Assembly: GCF_001436505.1 (NCBI RefSeq)
Contig: NZ_AYYI01000087.1
Coordinates: forward strand, 56,083 to 120,082
Length of the DNA stretch: 64,000 nucleotides
Source: Loigolactobacillus rennini DSM 20253
GTDB lineage: Bacteria; Bacillota; Bacilli; Lactobacillales; Lactobacillaceae
Direction of reading: 5' to 3'
Shown piece by piece: positions 21,612 through 31,231 of this stretch (within the stretch, counting starts at the first letter, position 1; the number at the start of each line of letters is the position of its first letter). The translations under genes were made by a program, and so were the position numbers. A model generated the notes under the pieces. The model saw nothing but the letters and a program-made list of their open reading frames with translations. It did no database searches and was not told where the DNA came from.

Positions 21612-22467
21612 CGCGTTTAGCAGGCTCCTTTCTGTGTTGGAAAAGCAGGCCTTGTTTTGGCGAAAACAGGAAGGAAAAGACGAAGCCAACAGCGGCGACC
21701 ACCACGATGGCAGGGCCAGATGCCCAGTTAAAGGTGTAACTGAAGTACAAGCCAATCACTGACGCTAACACGCCTAAAATCGCAGCGAGAATCAGCATCA
21801 CGTGCATTTTGTTGGTCCATAAAAAGGCGGTGGCTGCTGGTGTAATCAGCATAGCAACCACTAAAATAATTCCGACTGTCTGTAAAGCAGAAACGGTGAC
21901 CAAGGTGAGGACTAGCATTAAACTGTAGTGAATCACCAGTGTATTTAAGCCGTAACTTTGGGCAAATACAGGGTCAAACGACGTGATTAGCAGTTCTTTG
22001 TACATAAAAATCACAAAGATAATCACTAAGGCTAATACAACAGCCGTACTAATCATATCGTTATCGCTCACGGCCAAAACGTTACCAAATAAAATGTGGT
22101 GTAAGTTAGTTGAGCTTTCCGCCAATGAAATTAAGATGAACCCTAAGGCGTAAAAAGCACTGAACACCACGCCAATGGATGTGTCGGTTTTTAATTTACT
22201 GCGTGTGGCGATGTAGCCGATTAAAACAGCGGCTAAAATACCGAAGACCGCCGCGCCAAATAGCATGTTAATGCCTAGCATATAAGCGATGGCAACGCCA
22301 GGTAACACGGCGTGGGAAATCGCATCGCCCATCAGCGACATGCCGCGTAAAATAATGAAACTACCAATAATACCGGACATTACACCCACCATAATCGCGG
22401 TGACCAATGCACTTTGTAAAAAGTCGTAACGGCTGAGGGCGGTGATAAAATTCGCTATGCTGGTCAT
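21604..22467 (-). CDS. ABC-3 family metal permease
   Basis: 287 residues with about eight hydrophobic segments. Family hallmarks are GDAISHAVLPGVAIAYMLG near residue 50 and GIILVVAMLITPAATAFL near residue 205. It forms the membrane channel for Mn, Zn or Fe delivered by the adjacent binding protein. Its start overlaps the ATPase stop by four bases and its end overlaps the binding-protein start, making one tight three-gene operon. Confidence 0.92.
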   Translation of the reverse strand: MTSIANFITALSRYDFLQSALVTAIMVGVMSGIIGSFIILRGMSLMGDAISHAVLPGVAIAYMLGINMLFGAAVFGILAAVLIGYIATRSKLKTDTSIGVVFSAFYALGFILISLAESSTNLHHILFGNVLAVSDNDMISTAVVLALVIIFVIFMYKELLITSFDPVFAQSYGLNTLVIHYSLMLVLTLVTVSALQTVGIILVVAMLITPAATAFLWTNKMHVMLILAAILGVLASVIGLYFSYTFNWASGPAIVVVAAVGFVFSFLFSPKQGLLFQHRKEPAKRDA

Positions 22468-23207
22468 CCGCGCTCACCTGCCTGACTGGTAAATAAAACC
22501 GAAGAAAGGTCGTCACTGAAAACTTGGCGGATGTTTTCTGGCGTGTACACTTGGGCCACAGGACCAGCGGCTTCAATGCCATGATCCATAATCACCAAAT
22601 CATCAAAATAAGCGGTGACTTTGTTTAAATCATGGTGAATCACAATGATAATTTTACCAGCACTGCGCCATTGCTTGAGAATCTGCATGATTTCGTGTTC
22701 ACTTTTCAAATCAATACCCACAAATGGCTCATCTAAAATGATGATGTCCGCTTTTTGGGCGATAGCTCGAGCCACAAAAACGCGTTGCAGCTGACCGCCG
22801 GAAAGATTACCGATTTGCCGGCTGGCATAGTCAGATAAGCCAACTTGTTCTAAAGCAGCCGCAGCCTGTTTTTTTTCGTTTTTGCCGGGACTGCGGAACA
22901 AGCCTAGCTTACCGTAAGTGCCAGAAAGCACCACGTCGAAAACATTGATGGGGAAAGTAAGGTCTAAATCCTTACGTTGTTCAACGTAAGCCACCCGCGT
23001 TAATTGTTTGTTTAACGGCTGACCAGCAATGCTAGCACTGCCGCTTTGCGGTTTGACTAAGCCGAGCATGCCTTTGATTAGGGTGGATTTGCCTGCACCA
23101 TTGGGACCAATGATGCCAGTAATCTTACCTGGTGCAAATGTCACTGCCAGTTGCTTGAAAACAGGTAAGTCATCGTACACGACCGTAAGATTAGTTACTT
23201 TGAGCAT
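22464..23207 (-). CDS. ABC-type metal transporter ATPase
   Basis: 247 residues. Walker A GPNGAGKSTL (about 36-45), Q-loop YVEQRKDLD, signature LSGGQLQRVFVARA, Walker B IIILDEPFVGID and switch His in VIHHDL are present. It powers the metal importer encoded by the next two genes and is the first gene of the operon. Its start has GAGGT upstream. Confidence 0.93.
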   Translation of the reverse strand: MLKVTNLTVVYDDLPVFKQLAVTFAPGKITGIIGPNGAGKSTLIKGMLGLVKPQSGSASIAGQPLNKQLTRVAYVEQRKDLDLTFPINVFDVVLSGTYGKLGLFRSPGKNEKKQAAAALEQVGLSDYASRQIGNLSGGQLQRVFVARAIAQKADIIILDEPFVGIDLKSEHEIMQILKQWRSAGKIIIVIHHDLNKVTAYFDDLVIMDHGIEAAGPVAQVYTPENIRQVFSDDLSSVLFTSQAGERG

Positions 23208-23436
23208 CGAATACCTCCATATTTAATTTGGTATTCAGTTAAACACAGTCAGGTCAACTCACTGCATTTAAATAAATACCGCCTCTAACTCTATTATACA
23301 GGATATTAATTTTAAATAAATAAAATAGTTTGCTTTACCTAAAAATATAGTTTAGTTTTAATAAACTTGTTACTAGAAATTAATGTTCGGATTTTACTGC
23401 AAAATTAAATGAAATAATTATTTTCATTCGGATTTT
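23208..23436. promoter_or_regulatory. Divergent AT-rich control region, metal operon and purA
   Basis: No gene is visible. On the minus strand TATAAT (23298-23293) is a likely -10 element for the metal operon. The 12-mer TTTAAATAAATA occurs twice as a direct repeat (23267-23278 and 23311-23322) on either side of that -10, which would suit a metalloregulator site. I could not match it to a known MntR or Zur box. Confidence 0.4.
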
Positions 23437-23439
23437 TTG

Positions 23440-23468
23440 TTGTGGTGGGCTGGTTTTGCTGGTAGAAT
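23440..23468 (+). promoter_or_regulatory. purA promoter
   Basis: TTGTGG (23440-23445), a 17-base spacer and TAGAAT (23463-23468), about 60 bases before purA. Confidence 0.5.
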
Positions 23469-23529
23469 AGGCCATGGTGTGTTGTTGCAAGGCAACAGGA
23501 CATACACTAATTCAATGAGGTGTTATTAT

Positions 23530-24822
23530 ATGGCATCAGTTGTTGTAGTAGGATCCCAATGGGGCGATGAAGGAAAAGGGAAAATCACTGATTTTCTTGG
23601 CGAGCAAGCAGACATTATTGCCCGGTCACAAGGCGGGGACAACGCGGGGCACACCATCCACGCGCAAAATAAAGTCTTGAAGCTACGCTTGATTCCATCC
23701 GGAATTCTCTACCCTGACAAGCTGTCGATCATCGGAAATGGTGTGGTGGTCAATCCAGCGTCATTGGTAGCAGAATTAGACTACTTGGCTGAGCAAGGGG
23801 TAACGGCGGACAATCTGCGGATTTCCGACCGCGCCCATGTTATCTTACCCTACCATATCGAACTTGATCAGCTGGAAGAAGCTAGTAAAGGCGACCAGAA
23901 GATTGGGACAACTAACCGGGGTATCGGGCCAGCTTACATGGATAAAGCGGCGCGGACTGGTATTCGGATGATTGATTTACTCGATAAAGACACGTTTGCG
24001 GCTAAATTACGCCGGAACTTAGCGTTTAAGAACAAATTATTCACCCAAGTTTACGGCGGTAAAGCATTGGCCTTCGATGACATTTTTGACAAATATTACC
24101 AGTACGGCCAACGGTTAAAGGACTACGTGACTGATACATCGGTAATTTTGAACCAAGCACTGGATCAAGGTAAAAAGGTCCTTTTTGAAGGGGCACAAGG
24201 GATTATGTTAGACATTGACCAAGGAACCTATCCTTTTGTCACGTCTTCAAACCCAGTGGCTGGTGGCGTGACTGTAGGTAGTGGCGTTGGTCCAACGCGG
24301 ATTAACCGGGTGGTTGGCGTTGCGAAAGCTTACACATCCCGTGTCGGCGACGGCCCATTCCCAACGGAACTGTTTAACGAAACCGGCAACTTTTTACGGG
24401 AAGCGGGTCACGAATATGGCACCGTTACTAAACGGCCCCGGCGAATTGGCTGGTTTGACGCAGTTGTTATGCGCCATGCTAAACGGGTTTCTGGTTTAAC
24501 GGATCTGTGCCTGAACTGCTTAGACGTTTTAACTGGCTTAGAAACGGTTAAAATTTGCACGGCATATGAATTGGATGGCCAAACCATTTATCATTATCCA
24601 GCGAGCTTAGCTAAGTTATCCCGGTGCAAACCAGTTTATGAAGAAATGCCAGGCTGGCAAGAAGACATTACCGGCATCAAAAAGTTGGCAGATTTACCAG
24701 AAAATGCCCGTCATTACGTTGAACGGGTAGCCGCTTTGGTCGGCGTAGACATTGCCACTTTCTCAGTGGGACCTGACCGGAAGCAAACCAACGTTTTGAA
24801 ATCAATTTGGCAAGAAGCTTAA
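23530..24822 (+). CDS. purA: Adenylosuccinate synthetase
   Basis: 430 residues. It begins [18 protein letters not shown], the GTP-binding P-loop of Pur[25 protein letters not shown] and the signature [20 protein letters not shown] follow. It converts IMP, aspartate and GTP to adenylosuccinate in AMP synthesis. ATG 23530 begins the conserved sequence and has GAGGTG upstream; 31 upstream in-frame codons overlap the promoter. Confidence 0.97.
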   Translation: MASVVVVGSQWGDEGKGKITDFLGEQADIIARSQGGDNAGHTIHAQNKVLKLRLIPSGILYPDKLSIIGNGVVVNPASLVAELDYLAEQGVTADNLRISDRAHVILPYHIELDQLEEASKGDQKIGTTNRGIGPAYMDKAARTGIRMIDLLDKDTFAAKLRRNLAFKNKLFTQVYGGKALAFDDIFDKYYQYGQRLKDYVTDTSVILNQALDQGKKVLFEGAQGIMLDIDQGTYPFVTSSNPVAGGVTVGSGVGPTRINRVVGVAKAYTSRVGDGPFPTELFNETGNFLREAGHEYGTVTKRPRRIGWFDAVVMRHAKRVSGLTDLCLNCLDVLTGLETVKICTAYELDGQTIYHYPASLAKLSRCKPVYEEMPGWQEDITGIKKLADLPENARHYVERVAALVGVDIATFSVGPDRKQTNVLKSIWQEA

Positions 24823-24845
24823 GCAAAAAATTGAATGATAAGCGC

Positions 24846-24880
24846 AGGGACCACTTACATTAGTAAGCGGTCCCTATTTT
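24846..24880 (+). terminator. purA terminator
   Basis: AGGGACC and GGTCCCT with inner CTTAC/GTAAG pairing, followed by ATTTT. Confidence 0.75.
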
Positions 24881-24894
24881 AATAGTGCATTGCC

Positions 24895-24938
24895 TTGCAA
24901 TTTACGGGAAAATATCATATGTTAGATGTAACACGTGT
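24895..24938 (+). promoter_or_regulatory. Toxin-antitoxin promoter with operator palindrome
   Basis: TTGCAA (24895-24900), a 17-base spacer and TATGTT (24918-24923) are followed by the palindrome ACACGTGT at 24931-24938, near the likely transcription start. Ribbon-helix-helix antitoxins usually repress their own promoter through such palindromes. Confidence 0.5.
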
Positions 24939-24968
24939 GTATGACAAAATCAATGAGGTGATTAAAGT

Positions 24969-25247
24969 ATGGCTAATTCTGTTATTAAAAACAAAACGAT
25001 CACAACTCGCGTTACGCCGGATATTAGTAAACGGGCCAAAGCAAATCTTGCCAAACAAGGCATCACGATATCTGAATATGTTCGTTTAGCTTTAATCAAA
25101 GCAGCTAATAATGAAGTGTCGCTAGTTAATTTTCTGGACACCCCTGAAGCTAAAGTGGCTAAACACGAAGCTGAAACTGGTCAAGTGGAAACAATTGGCA
25201 CGTTAAATGATTTTAAAAAATGGCTTAATCATATAAATGAAGATTAA
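24969..25247 (+). CDS. RelB/DinJ-family antitoxin
   Basis: 92 residues. The N-terminal half (NKTITTRVTPDISKRAKANL, GITISEYVRLAL) is a ribbon-helix-helix DNA-binding fold of the RelB/DinJ type. The C-terminal half (ETIGTLNDFKKWLNHINED) is the toxin-wrapping tail. It overlaps the toxin start by 11 bases. It would neutralise the toxin and autorepress the operon. GAGGTG lies about ten bases before ATG 24969. Confidence 0.85.
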   Translation: MANSVIKNKTITTRVTPDISKRAKANLAKQGITISEYVRLALIKAANNEVSLVNFLDTPEAKVAKHEAETGQVETIGTLNDFKKWLNHINED

Positions 25248-25536
25248 ACAAACAAAAAAATTTAAGCGCGAACTAAAAAAGCTTGCCAAAAAGCATTTCC
25301 CTGTTAAGGTTTTAATTCCTTGTTTGAAGGCGATTATTGAACAAGACAAGCCTAGTTTAATTAAAATTAAAGATCATGCCTTAACTGGTTCTTGGTCTGA
25401 TTACCGTGAATTTCATCCAGCCAGATATGGCAATTACGGTAAAGCTTTTGATAATTGGATTGTGGTTTATAAAATAAACCAAGATGAGTTGATTTTACTA
25501 TTAGTGACCACTGGAAATCATGATATTTTAGGTTAA
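25237..25536 (+). CDS. YafQ-family mRNA interferase toxin (RelE superfamily)
   Basis: 99 residues. MKIKQTKKFKRELKKLAKKH, DHALTGSWSDYREFHP, NWIVVYKINQDELILLLVTTGNHDIL follow the YafQ pattern, including the conserved late His used in RNA cleavage by this family. The middle segment ARYGNYGKAFDN is slightly longer than in typical YafQ. It probably cleaves translated mRNA at the ribosome when the antitoxin is degraded. Confidence 0.85.
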   Translation: MKIKQTKKFKRELKKLAKKHFPVKVLIPCLKAIIEQDKPSLIKIKDHALTGSWSDYREFHPARYGNYGKAFDNWIVVYKINQDELILLLVTTGNHDILG

Positions 25537-25602
25537 TCGGGCCGTCATTTAATATCGGATTTGAATTCGCTTTTTTCGAATTAATAAAGGGAGATGGTAT
25601 TA

Positions 25603-25986
25603 ATGAAAAAACTCACTGATGAAAGATTAAAAGCCGCAAGATTCCGTTACAATTCTTATCTTTTTTATATTCAAACTACAATTTTAATTTTAATTGTAAT
25701 TTTCGATTATATAACTCATGGCACTAATTATGTAATGCAACACCCCGCTCTTGGTGTATTATTTTTTACATTGTTTCTTTCTGGCATTAGGAGCATGATT
25801 ATTGCAAAAGATTATACTAAACATGGATTACTTAGTGCTAGCATCGGTATTATTTCAGTTGATATGTTTGGATTAATTTTTATTTTGTTAAATATCCATA
25901 AGCCAGGAGTTGCCCTTTTTGCTATATTATTAGCTGCTGGCTCACTGATAGCTTTCGTATGTGCATTCGTGATATTTAGAAAGTAA
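25603..25986 (+). CDS. Small four-helix membrane protein, unknown function
   Basis: 127 residues from ATG 25603 (MKKLTDERLKAARFRYNSYL). There is a charged N-terminal stretch, then four hydrophobic segments at about 22-40, 48-66, 79-97 and 103-124. I do not recognise a catalytic motif. ATG 25594 is too close to the GGGAG RBS. It lies in an AT-rich patch with the toxin-antitoxin pair, suggesting acquired DNA. Confidence 0.7.
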   Translation: MKKLTDERLKAARFRYNSYLFYIQTTILILIVIFDYITHGTNYVMQHPALGVLFFTLFLSGIRSMIIAKDYTKHGLLSASIGIISVDMFGLIFILLNIHKPGVALFAILLAAGSLIAFVCAFVIFRK

Positions 25987-25993
25987 GCGGATT

Positions 25994-26154
25994 ATAAAGT
26001 GCAATGTTTGTGGAAAAGAAATAAAAACATGGGATAAAGCTTTTTTAAGATGAGCCTGCCACCATGTTCATTTACAGAGATAAGAAAATTTCTAGAGGAA
26101 AACTCAATTGTTTACTGTCAGGAATGTATTAAAAAGCTATTTTATAGAGAGTAA
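25994..26154 (+). pseudogene. Decayed small zinc-ribbon-like gene with frameshift
   Basis: One frame reads IKCNVCGKEIKTWDKAFLR and then stops. Shifting by one base at the T-run near 26041-26046 gives MSLPPCSFTEIRKFLEENS and IVYCQECIKKLFYRE. Together they form a CXXC...CXXC zinc-ribbon pattern split by a frameshift, with no good start codon. An intact parent is not in the window. Confidence 0.45.
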
Positions 26155-26552
26155 ATGATAATGCGAATCCTTAACGTTAATATGATTTCTATGTCAAGAA
26201 CTCAAATTGAAATTTCGTCACTGCCATAGAAGCACATTTTTGGGTTCTCTGCAAAGTCAAGAATAAAAGGGTTCTCTGTCAACGAGTGTGGATAGAGATA
26301 ATTAAGAAAATCATTTCGTTTAACGACGAATTGGTTTTAATCGACAGGATTGTAACATGAAGGTTGATGATATGTCTTTTTGCCCATCTTTGCGCAAGAT
26401 GATGATTGGTTATGTTTTTTATGATTGATACTGGCTTTTAATTGTTCGTTCTTCAACAAGATTGACTTTGGTAGTTAATCAGATTACCTGTTGATTATCA
26501 TTTTCGTTACATTTTGATGTCTTTGTGTTACAATTGTCTCTTTGATGGGTGT
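26155..26552. other. Gene-free AT-rich stretch, possible IS remnant
   Basis: I see no gene. A near-repeat GGGTTCTCTGCAAAGTCAAG (about 26234) and GGGTTCTCTGTCAACGAGTG (about 26269) is followed by TGTGGATAGAGATAATTAAG, resembling a terminal sequence of ISL3-family elements as I remember them. No transposase frame remains. Treat as a possible scar only. Confidence 0.25.
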
Positions 26553-26590
26553 AAAAAAGGCGTTATCACATCAAATGATGTCATAACGCC
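26553..26590 (-). terminator. Terminator of tRNA-Lys
   Basis: On the minus strand GGCGTTATGACATC pairs with GATGTGATAACGCC (one mismatch), followed by T6, ten bases beyond the tRNA 3' end. Confidence 0.85.
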
Positions 26591-26600
26591 ATTTATCTGA

Positions 26601-26673
26601 TGGAACGTCAGGGGATCGAACCCTGGACCCACGGATTAAGAGTCCGTTGCTCTGCCAGCTGAGCTAACGTTCC
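26601..26673 (-). tRNA. tRNA-Lys (anticodon CUU)
   Basis: 73 bases. Acceptor GGAACGT/ACGTTCC with discriminator A, positions 8-9 TA, D arm GCTC...GAGC, anticodon arm ACGGA-CTCTTAA-TCCGT with CTT at 34-36, and T arm CAGGG-TTCGATC-CCCTG. CCA is not encoded, so it must be added by the CCA-adding enzyme. Confidence 0.93.
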
Positions 26674-26838
26674 ATGCCATCAACGAATAATAGTATAGCA
26701 AAAATCAGGTAGGCGTGCAATGTTTTTCTGAGAAAAATTTAGCGGTAAGTGAATGTGGATTGATTTGTGGTGGTGTGAGTCTCAAATTGAATCGTTTGCG
26801 GCAAAAGCGCACAGTGACAAGGAAACATAAACTGGTCT

Positions 26839-26867
26839 TTGCCAATTTTGATTAGAATGAGTATAAT
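26839..26867 (+). promoter_or_regulatory. Promoter of the wal operon
   Basis: TTGCCA (26839-26844), a 17-base spacer and TATAAT (26862-26867). Transcription would start near 26874, leaving a leader of about 280 bases before walR. Confidence 0.7.
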
Positions 26868-26985
26868 TAAAGCGAGATGCATCATGCCTGAGAACGGCTT
26901 CAAAATTGATCAGCGCTATTGGCGCAGCAATTAACGTCATACCGCATTTTGAAATTCAATGATGAATAAGTAAGTTTAACGTCAA

Positions 26986-27050
26986 CGGATCGCCACAGGC
27001 TGACTGCAGTAAAGGAATCCTTTTACTCCAGTCAGCGTGCTAGTGATCCG
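26986..27050 (+). other. Large hairpin in the walR leader
   Basis: CGGATC pairs with GATCCG at the ends, GCTGACTG with CAGTCAGC, and AGTAAAGGA with TCCTTTTACT around a tiny apex. A second hairpin, AGCGTTC/GAACGTT, follows at about 27071-27094. No strong T-tract follows, so it looks like an RNA structure rather than a terminator. I cannot assign it to a known leader or small RNA. Confidence 0.5.
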
Positions 27051-27157
27051 TTTCAAAGAGCACTGCGGAAGCGTTCAAGCTGTACGAACGTTCATATGCT
27101 AATGTGGACGAATTAGTGAAGTTGCCCAATGACTTCATGAGGGAGGACGACCAATTT

Positions 27158-27868
27158 ATGGCAAAAAAGATTTTAGTTGTGGATGATGAAAAACCAATAT
27201 CTGATATTGTAAAATTTAATCTAGCTAAAGAAGGTTACGATGTCATCACCGCCTATGATGGTGAGGAGGCACTGGCAAAAGTCAATGAGGTTAATCCAGA
27301 TTTGATTTTGCTAGATTTAATGCTGCCTAAAATTGATGGCTTGGAGGTAGCGCGTGAAGTGCGCAAAAGTCACGACATGCCGATTATCATGTTGACTGCC
27401 AAGGATTCTGAAATTGATAAGGTTTTGGGCTTGGAAATGGGAGCTGACGACTATGTGACTAAGCCATTTTCTAACCGGGAGTTGGTTGCCCGGGTGAAAG
27501 CTAATTTACGTCGGCAAGGAACCATCAACAATGCGCAAAATGAGGAAGACGAAAATAGTGAAATCGAAATTGGTGATTTAACCATTCACCCTGACGCGTA
27601 CATCGTGTCAAAGCGTGGGGAAAAGATTGAATTGACCCACCGTGAGTTTGAATTGTTGCATTATTTAGCTCAACACATCGGTCAAGTCATGACCCGAGAG
27701 CATTTATTGCAGACCGTTTGGGGTTATGATTACTTTGGTGATGTCCGGACCGTGGACGTAACGGTGCGGCGGCTACGGGAAAAAATTGAAGATAACCCGA
27801 GCCATCCGGAATGGTTGGTCACCCGCCGTGGTGTGGGGTATTATTTACGCAATCCAGATCAAGATTAA
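27158..27868 (+). CDS. walR: Response regulator WalR (YycF/VicR)
   Basis: 236 residues. The receiver domain starts [20 protein letters not shown] with phospho-acceptor Asp53 in LLDLMLPK and KPFSNREL later. The OmpR-type winged helix includes [20 protein letters not shown] and [11 protein letters not shown]. It controls cell-wall hydrolase genes and is normally essential. ATG 27158 is preceded by GGGAGG; upstream in-frame codons are leader sequence. Confidence 0.96.
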   Translation: MAKKILVVDDEKPISDIVKFNLAKEGYDVITAYDGEEALAKVNEVNPDLILLDLMLPKIDGLEVAREVRKSHDMPIIMLTAKDSEIDKVLGLEMGADDYVTKPFSNRELVARVKANLRRQGTINNAQNEEDENSEIEIGDLTIHPDAYIVSKRGEKIELTHREFELLHYLAQHIGQVMTREHLLQTVWGYDYFGDVRTVDVTVRRLREKIEDNPSHPEWLVTRRGVGYYLRNPDQD

Positions 27869-27910
27869 CGTCACGTGAATAAAATAAGTGACGCGTTAAG
27901 CAGGATAAAA

Positions 27911-27949
27911 AAGGGACATAAGGTGGCAAAACTTTGTGTCCCTTCTTTT
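27911..27949 (+). terminator. Terminator-like hairpin between walR and walK
   Basis: AAGGGACA/TGTCCCTT with inner AAGGTG-type pairing, followed by CTTTT. It could reduce read-through and keep WalR in excess over WalK. Confidence 0.6.
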
Positions 27950-28026
27950 GATGGTAGGACACGGCAGCCGTTTATGGCGCCGCGTTACATATGCGATTAA
28001 GTTTGCTTTGAGTTGAGGCGCTGGGT

Positions 28027-29913
28027 ATGAATAAAAAGATCCGCTTTTTCCAATCGATTAATTTTAAAATCGCGATTGTCTTCATTTTATTGTTAATGAT
28101 TACGCTGGAGATTATCGGAGCTTATTTTGTTAAACAATTGGAAGAACAAAACATTGAAACATTTAAACAGCAAGTCCAAACCCCGGTTTACGTCAATAAT
28201 CAGTTGAGCAGTCAGTTGTTGAAAAGTGATGCTACAGCGGCAGATAAGGCGATTGCTAACATCTTAACTGATTTGGATAATTCCGCGGATATTCGGGTAG
28301 TGGATAGCAAAGGTGTGGTTCGCGGCACTAGTGACGTCAACGATCAACGGATTATCGGGCAAAAAACCACGGACGATAACGTGAAAAATGTGCTGTATAA
28401 CAACCGTTCTTACGAAACACTCTCTTATGATGAGAAGACTCACGCTAGCTATTACGTCAGCATTGTGCCACTAGTTAATCCTAACAGTGATAGTAACAGC
28501 AGCGTGGTGGGTGTCATTTACGTACGAGCTAATATGCAAAGCGTTTACCGTAACATCAACAACATTACGCTGATTTTCTTAACGGCATCCCTAGTGGCAG
28601 CGTTGTTTTCTTCAATCATCGCAGTGGTAATTTCCCGAGCGATTACCCGGCCCATCGATGAGATGAAAAAACAAGCCATTCGGATGTCCCGCGGCGATTA
28701 TTCTGGGCAGGTCCGGGTTTACGGCCAAGATGAATTAGGTCAATTGGCCATTGCCGTAAATAATTTGTCGGTGCGGGTTGAAGAAGCTCAGGAAGCTTCC
28801 GAAGCAGAACGGCGGCGGTTGGATAGCGTGCTGTCCCACATGACAGACGGTGTGATTTCATCAGACCGGCGGGGCAACGTAATGATTATTAACGAAGCCG
28901 CTGCAGAATTATTGAATTTAGATGCAGATCAAGTGATTGGGCAATCACTTTTAAAATTGTTAAAAGTTGATGACCAATACACCATTCGCGATTTATTGAA
29001 AAAACAGTCAGAACTGATGCTGGACTTTTCCGTTCCCGGACACAGTCTAATCTTACACGTCGAATTTTCGCTAATTCAACGGGAAACAGGCTTTATCAGT
29101 GGGATTGTCTGCGTACTGCACGATGTGACGGAACAGCAGAAAAATGAGCGCGAGCGGCGGCAATTTGTTTCCAACGTTTCCCATGAATTACGGACACCGC
29201 TGACGTCCATGCACAGCTATTTAGAGGCTTTGGAAGACGGTGCGTGGAAAGATCCCGACGTGGCGCCGAACTTCTTGCACGTTACTCAAGAAGAGACTGA
29301 GCGGATGATTCGGATGATCAACGATTTGCTCAGCTTGTCGCGGATGGATTCGGGTACGGCTAAAATTGAAATGGAACTGGTGAACATCAACGAATTGTTC
29401 AATTATATTTTGGACCGCTTTGACATGATGATTAAGTCAGATTCACCTAGTGGCCAAGAAAATAATCGAACTGCCAGCAAGCCGCGAAAACAGTATAAAA
29501 TTAAGCGCGAGATCACGAAACAAGATTTGTGGGTGGAAATTGACACAGATAAATTTATGGAAGTGATCGACAACATCATCAATAATGCGATTAAGTACTC
29601 GCCTGATGGGGGGACCATCACTTGCCGGCTGCTGGAAACTAATAATCACGTGATTCTCAGTATTTCCGACCAAGGTTTAGGTATTCCCAAGAAAGCACTA
29701 AGTCACGTCTTTGACCGCTTCTACCGGGTGGATAAAGCACGTTCTCGGGCACAAGGTGGCACCGGATTAGGCTTGGCGATTTCTAAAGAAGTCATTGAAA
29801 AACTCAACGGGCGGATCTGGGTTGACAGTAAGGAAGGCAAAGGGTCCACCTTCTATATTTCCTTACCGTACCAAGGCACCTACGAGGAGGATGATCTTTG
29901 GGATGAAAATTAG
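28027..29913 (+). CDS. walK: Sensor histidine kinase WalK (YycG/VicK)
   Basis: 628 residues. The first membrane helix is at about 13-35, an extracellular sensor loop spans 36-180, and the second helix is at about 185-208. HAMP (ARAITRPIDEMKKQAIRMS), PAS (LDSVLSHMTDGVISSDRRG), HisKA with His386 in FVSNVSHELRTPLTS, and HATPase boxes NNAIKYSPDGG, DQGLGIP and GGTGLGLAIS follow. The extracellular domain is of the larger type that WalH and WalI contact. It phosphorylates WalR. Confidence 0.96.
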   Translation: MNKKIRFFQSINFKIAIVFILLLMITLEIIGAYFVKQLEEQNIETFKQQVQTPVYVNNQLSSQLLKSDATAADKAIANILTDLDNSADIRVVDSKGVVRGTSDVNDQRIIGQKTTDDNVKNVLYNNRSYETLSYDEKTHASYYVSIVPLVNPNSDSNSSVVGVIYVRANMQSVYRNINNITLIFLTASLVAALFSSIIAVVISRAITRPIDEMKKQAIRMSRGDYSGQVRVYGQDELGQLAIAVNNLSVRVEEAQEASEAERRRLDSVLSHMTDGVISSDRRGNVMIINEAAAELLNLDADQVIGQSLLKLLKVDDQYTIRDLLKKQSELMLDFSVPGHSLILHVEFSLIQRETGFISGIVCVLHDVTEQQKNERERRQFVSNVSHELRTPLTSMHSYLEALEDGAWKDPDVAPNFLHVTQEETERMIRMINDLLSLSRMDSGTAKIEMELVNINELFNYILDRFDMMIKSDSPSGQENNRTASKPRKQYKIKREITKQDLWVEIDTDKFMEVIDNIINNAIKYSPDGGTITCRLLETNNHVILSISDQGLGIPKKALSHVFDRFYRVDKARSRAQGGTGLGLAISKEVIEKLNGRIWVDSKEGKGSTFYISLPYQGTYEEDDLWDEN

Positions 29914-31231
29914 ACATCTATTACTCAAACTCAGTTTGGTGATCATGGTGATCATCAGTTTAGTGCTGTCTTGGCTGATTTGGACCAATAATGCGCGGTT
30001 TCAACGGGATACCACTGATGTTGCCACACCAAAAACGCAGACCACGTCTAAAAACGTTAATGAAGTGTACTTACCGACGCAGTTGCTAACCAGCAATGAA
30101 ACTGGCGCTAAATATTTAGTTTATAACAATAAAGAAAATTTAATTGATGCTTTGCATAAGAAAATGACTAAGTGGCGTTTTGCTCGGCCGCAAAAAATGA
30201 ATTTTACCAGTAAAAGCTACTTAGCAGCAGTAAACCAAGCTGATGCAGTCAGTTTGGTTTACCCGCACAACATCAGTTATGGCGTATTTGGCAAAGCTTT
30301 TAAGCAAAAAGTAGCTCGGGTGAACCAGCAGCGTCTGTTTAACCGGATTATTTTACCGGCAGCTCATGCGGATACGGCCTACTTTTTAAATGACCAACAT
30401 AAAACTGGGTTTAAGGTCACCTTACGCCATGCGGATCAAGCGGCAATTCAAGCGCGCTTGAAAAAAACCACCATGCGTTTACCAGTGACGGAAAAATGGT
30501 TTAATAATCGGTTGCAGATGTACTTTTTACGCAATGTTAAAGTGACGCAATACAGTTATCTAGTGACTAAGCAAAGTCCCACCACCTTTGTGACTTCATT
30601 GTTAGGCGGCGATCCTAGCGCGCTTGAAACTAAAGAGCAAAAAGATTTAACTACCTATAGTGATGGCACTTATAAAAATTTGGCCGTCGATCATCGTAAA
30701 GGTACCGTTGACTTTGAAGACTATTCAAAAGATATTGCGCGGAAAACACCTACTGTCGCTTTGACAAACGGGCACCAAATGTTGAATAAAATCGGTAATA
30801 CACCCGGAAACATGCGCTACTTTGATTATGAGACTAAAACACATACCATGGTTTATCGCAGTTATGTTGAAGGACTACCGGTTTTTAATCAAACTGATTT
30901 TGGCGCCGTTAAAGTACAGTTGCTGAAAAATGGCGTTAAACTGAACTTTTCCCTTTATGCGTTGCAAGTTCCGTTACCAGCGGATAAAGCGGCAACCCCG
31001 CTGCCCACCACACAAACTGCGTTGGATCGACTATCAGCAGCTGGCTATGACTTAACTAAAATTACTGGCATCAAGCTGGGCTACCATTGGGGCGTCAACG
31101 CCAGTTCGTCTTCGGTGATCGATTTAACGCCAACTTATTATTATCACTATAATGGTAAATGGGTCAGCTTTGACCAGTTGTTAAATCCCACTAGTGACGC
31201 GGCAACGACCAGTGAGGAGCGTGCTGAATAA
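29903..31231 (+). CDS. walH: WalK regulator WalH (YycH)
   Basis: 442 residues from ATG 29903. A single N-terminal membrane helix (LLLKLSLVIMVIISLVLSWL) is followed by an extracellular YycH domain (NEVYLPTQLLTSNETGAKY, PGNMRYFDYETKTHTMVYRS). With WalI it binds WalK at the membrane and tunes its activity. The start overlaps the end of walK, and the stop overlaps the walI start by one base. GAGGAGG is 12 bases upstream. Confidence 0.92.
   Translation: MKIRHLLLKLSLVIMVIISLVLSWLIWTNNARFQRDTTDVATPKTQTTSKNVNEVYLPTQLLTSNETGAKYLVYNNKENLIDALHKKMTKWRFARPQKMNFTSKSYLAAVNQADAVSLVYPHNISYGVFGKAFKQKVARVNQQRLFNRIILPAAHADTAYFLNDQHKTGFKVTLRHADQAAIQARLKKTTMRLPVTEKWFNNRLQMYFLRNVKVTQYSYLVTKQSPTTFVTSLLGGDPSALETKEQKDLTTYSDGTYKNLAVDHRKGTVDFEDYSKDIARKTPTVALTNGHQMLNKIGNTPGNMRYFDYETKTHTMVYRSYVEGLPVFNQTDFGAVKVQLLKNGVKLNFSLYALQVPLPADKAATPLPTTQTALDRLSAAGYDLTKITGIKLGYHWGVNASSSSVIDLTPTYYYHYNGKWVSFDQLLNPTSDAATTSEERAE

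Noticed and set aside
21612..21755. 48-residue N-terminal extension of the metal-binding protein
   Set aside because: It lies in another frame of the permease gene; ATG 21611 gives a normal signal-like N-terminus.
26230..26480. Intact ISL3-type insertion sequence
   Set aside because: Only terminal-like sequence is seen; no transposase frame or second terminal repeat could be found.
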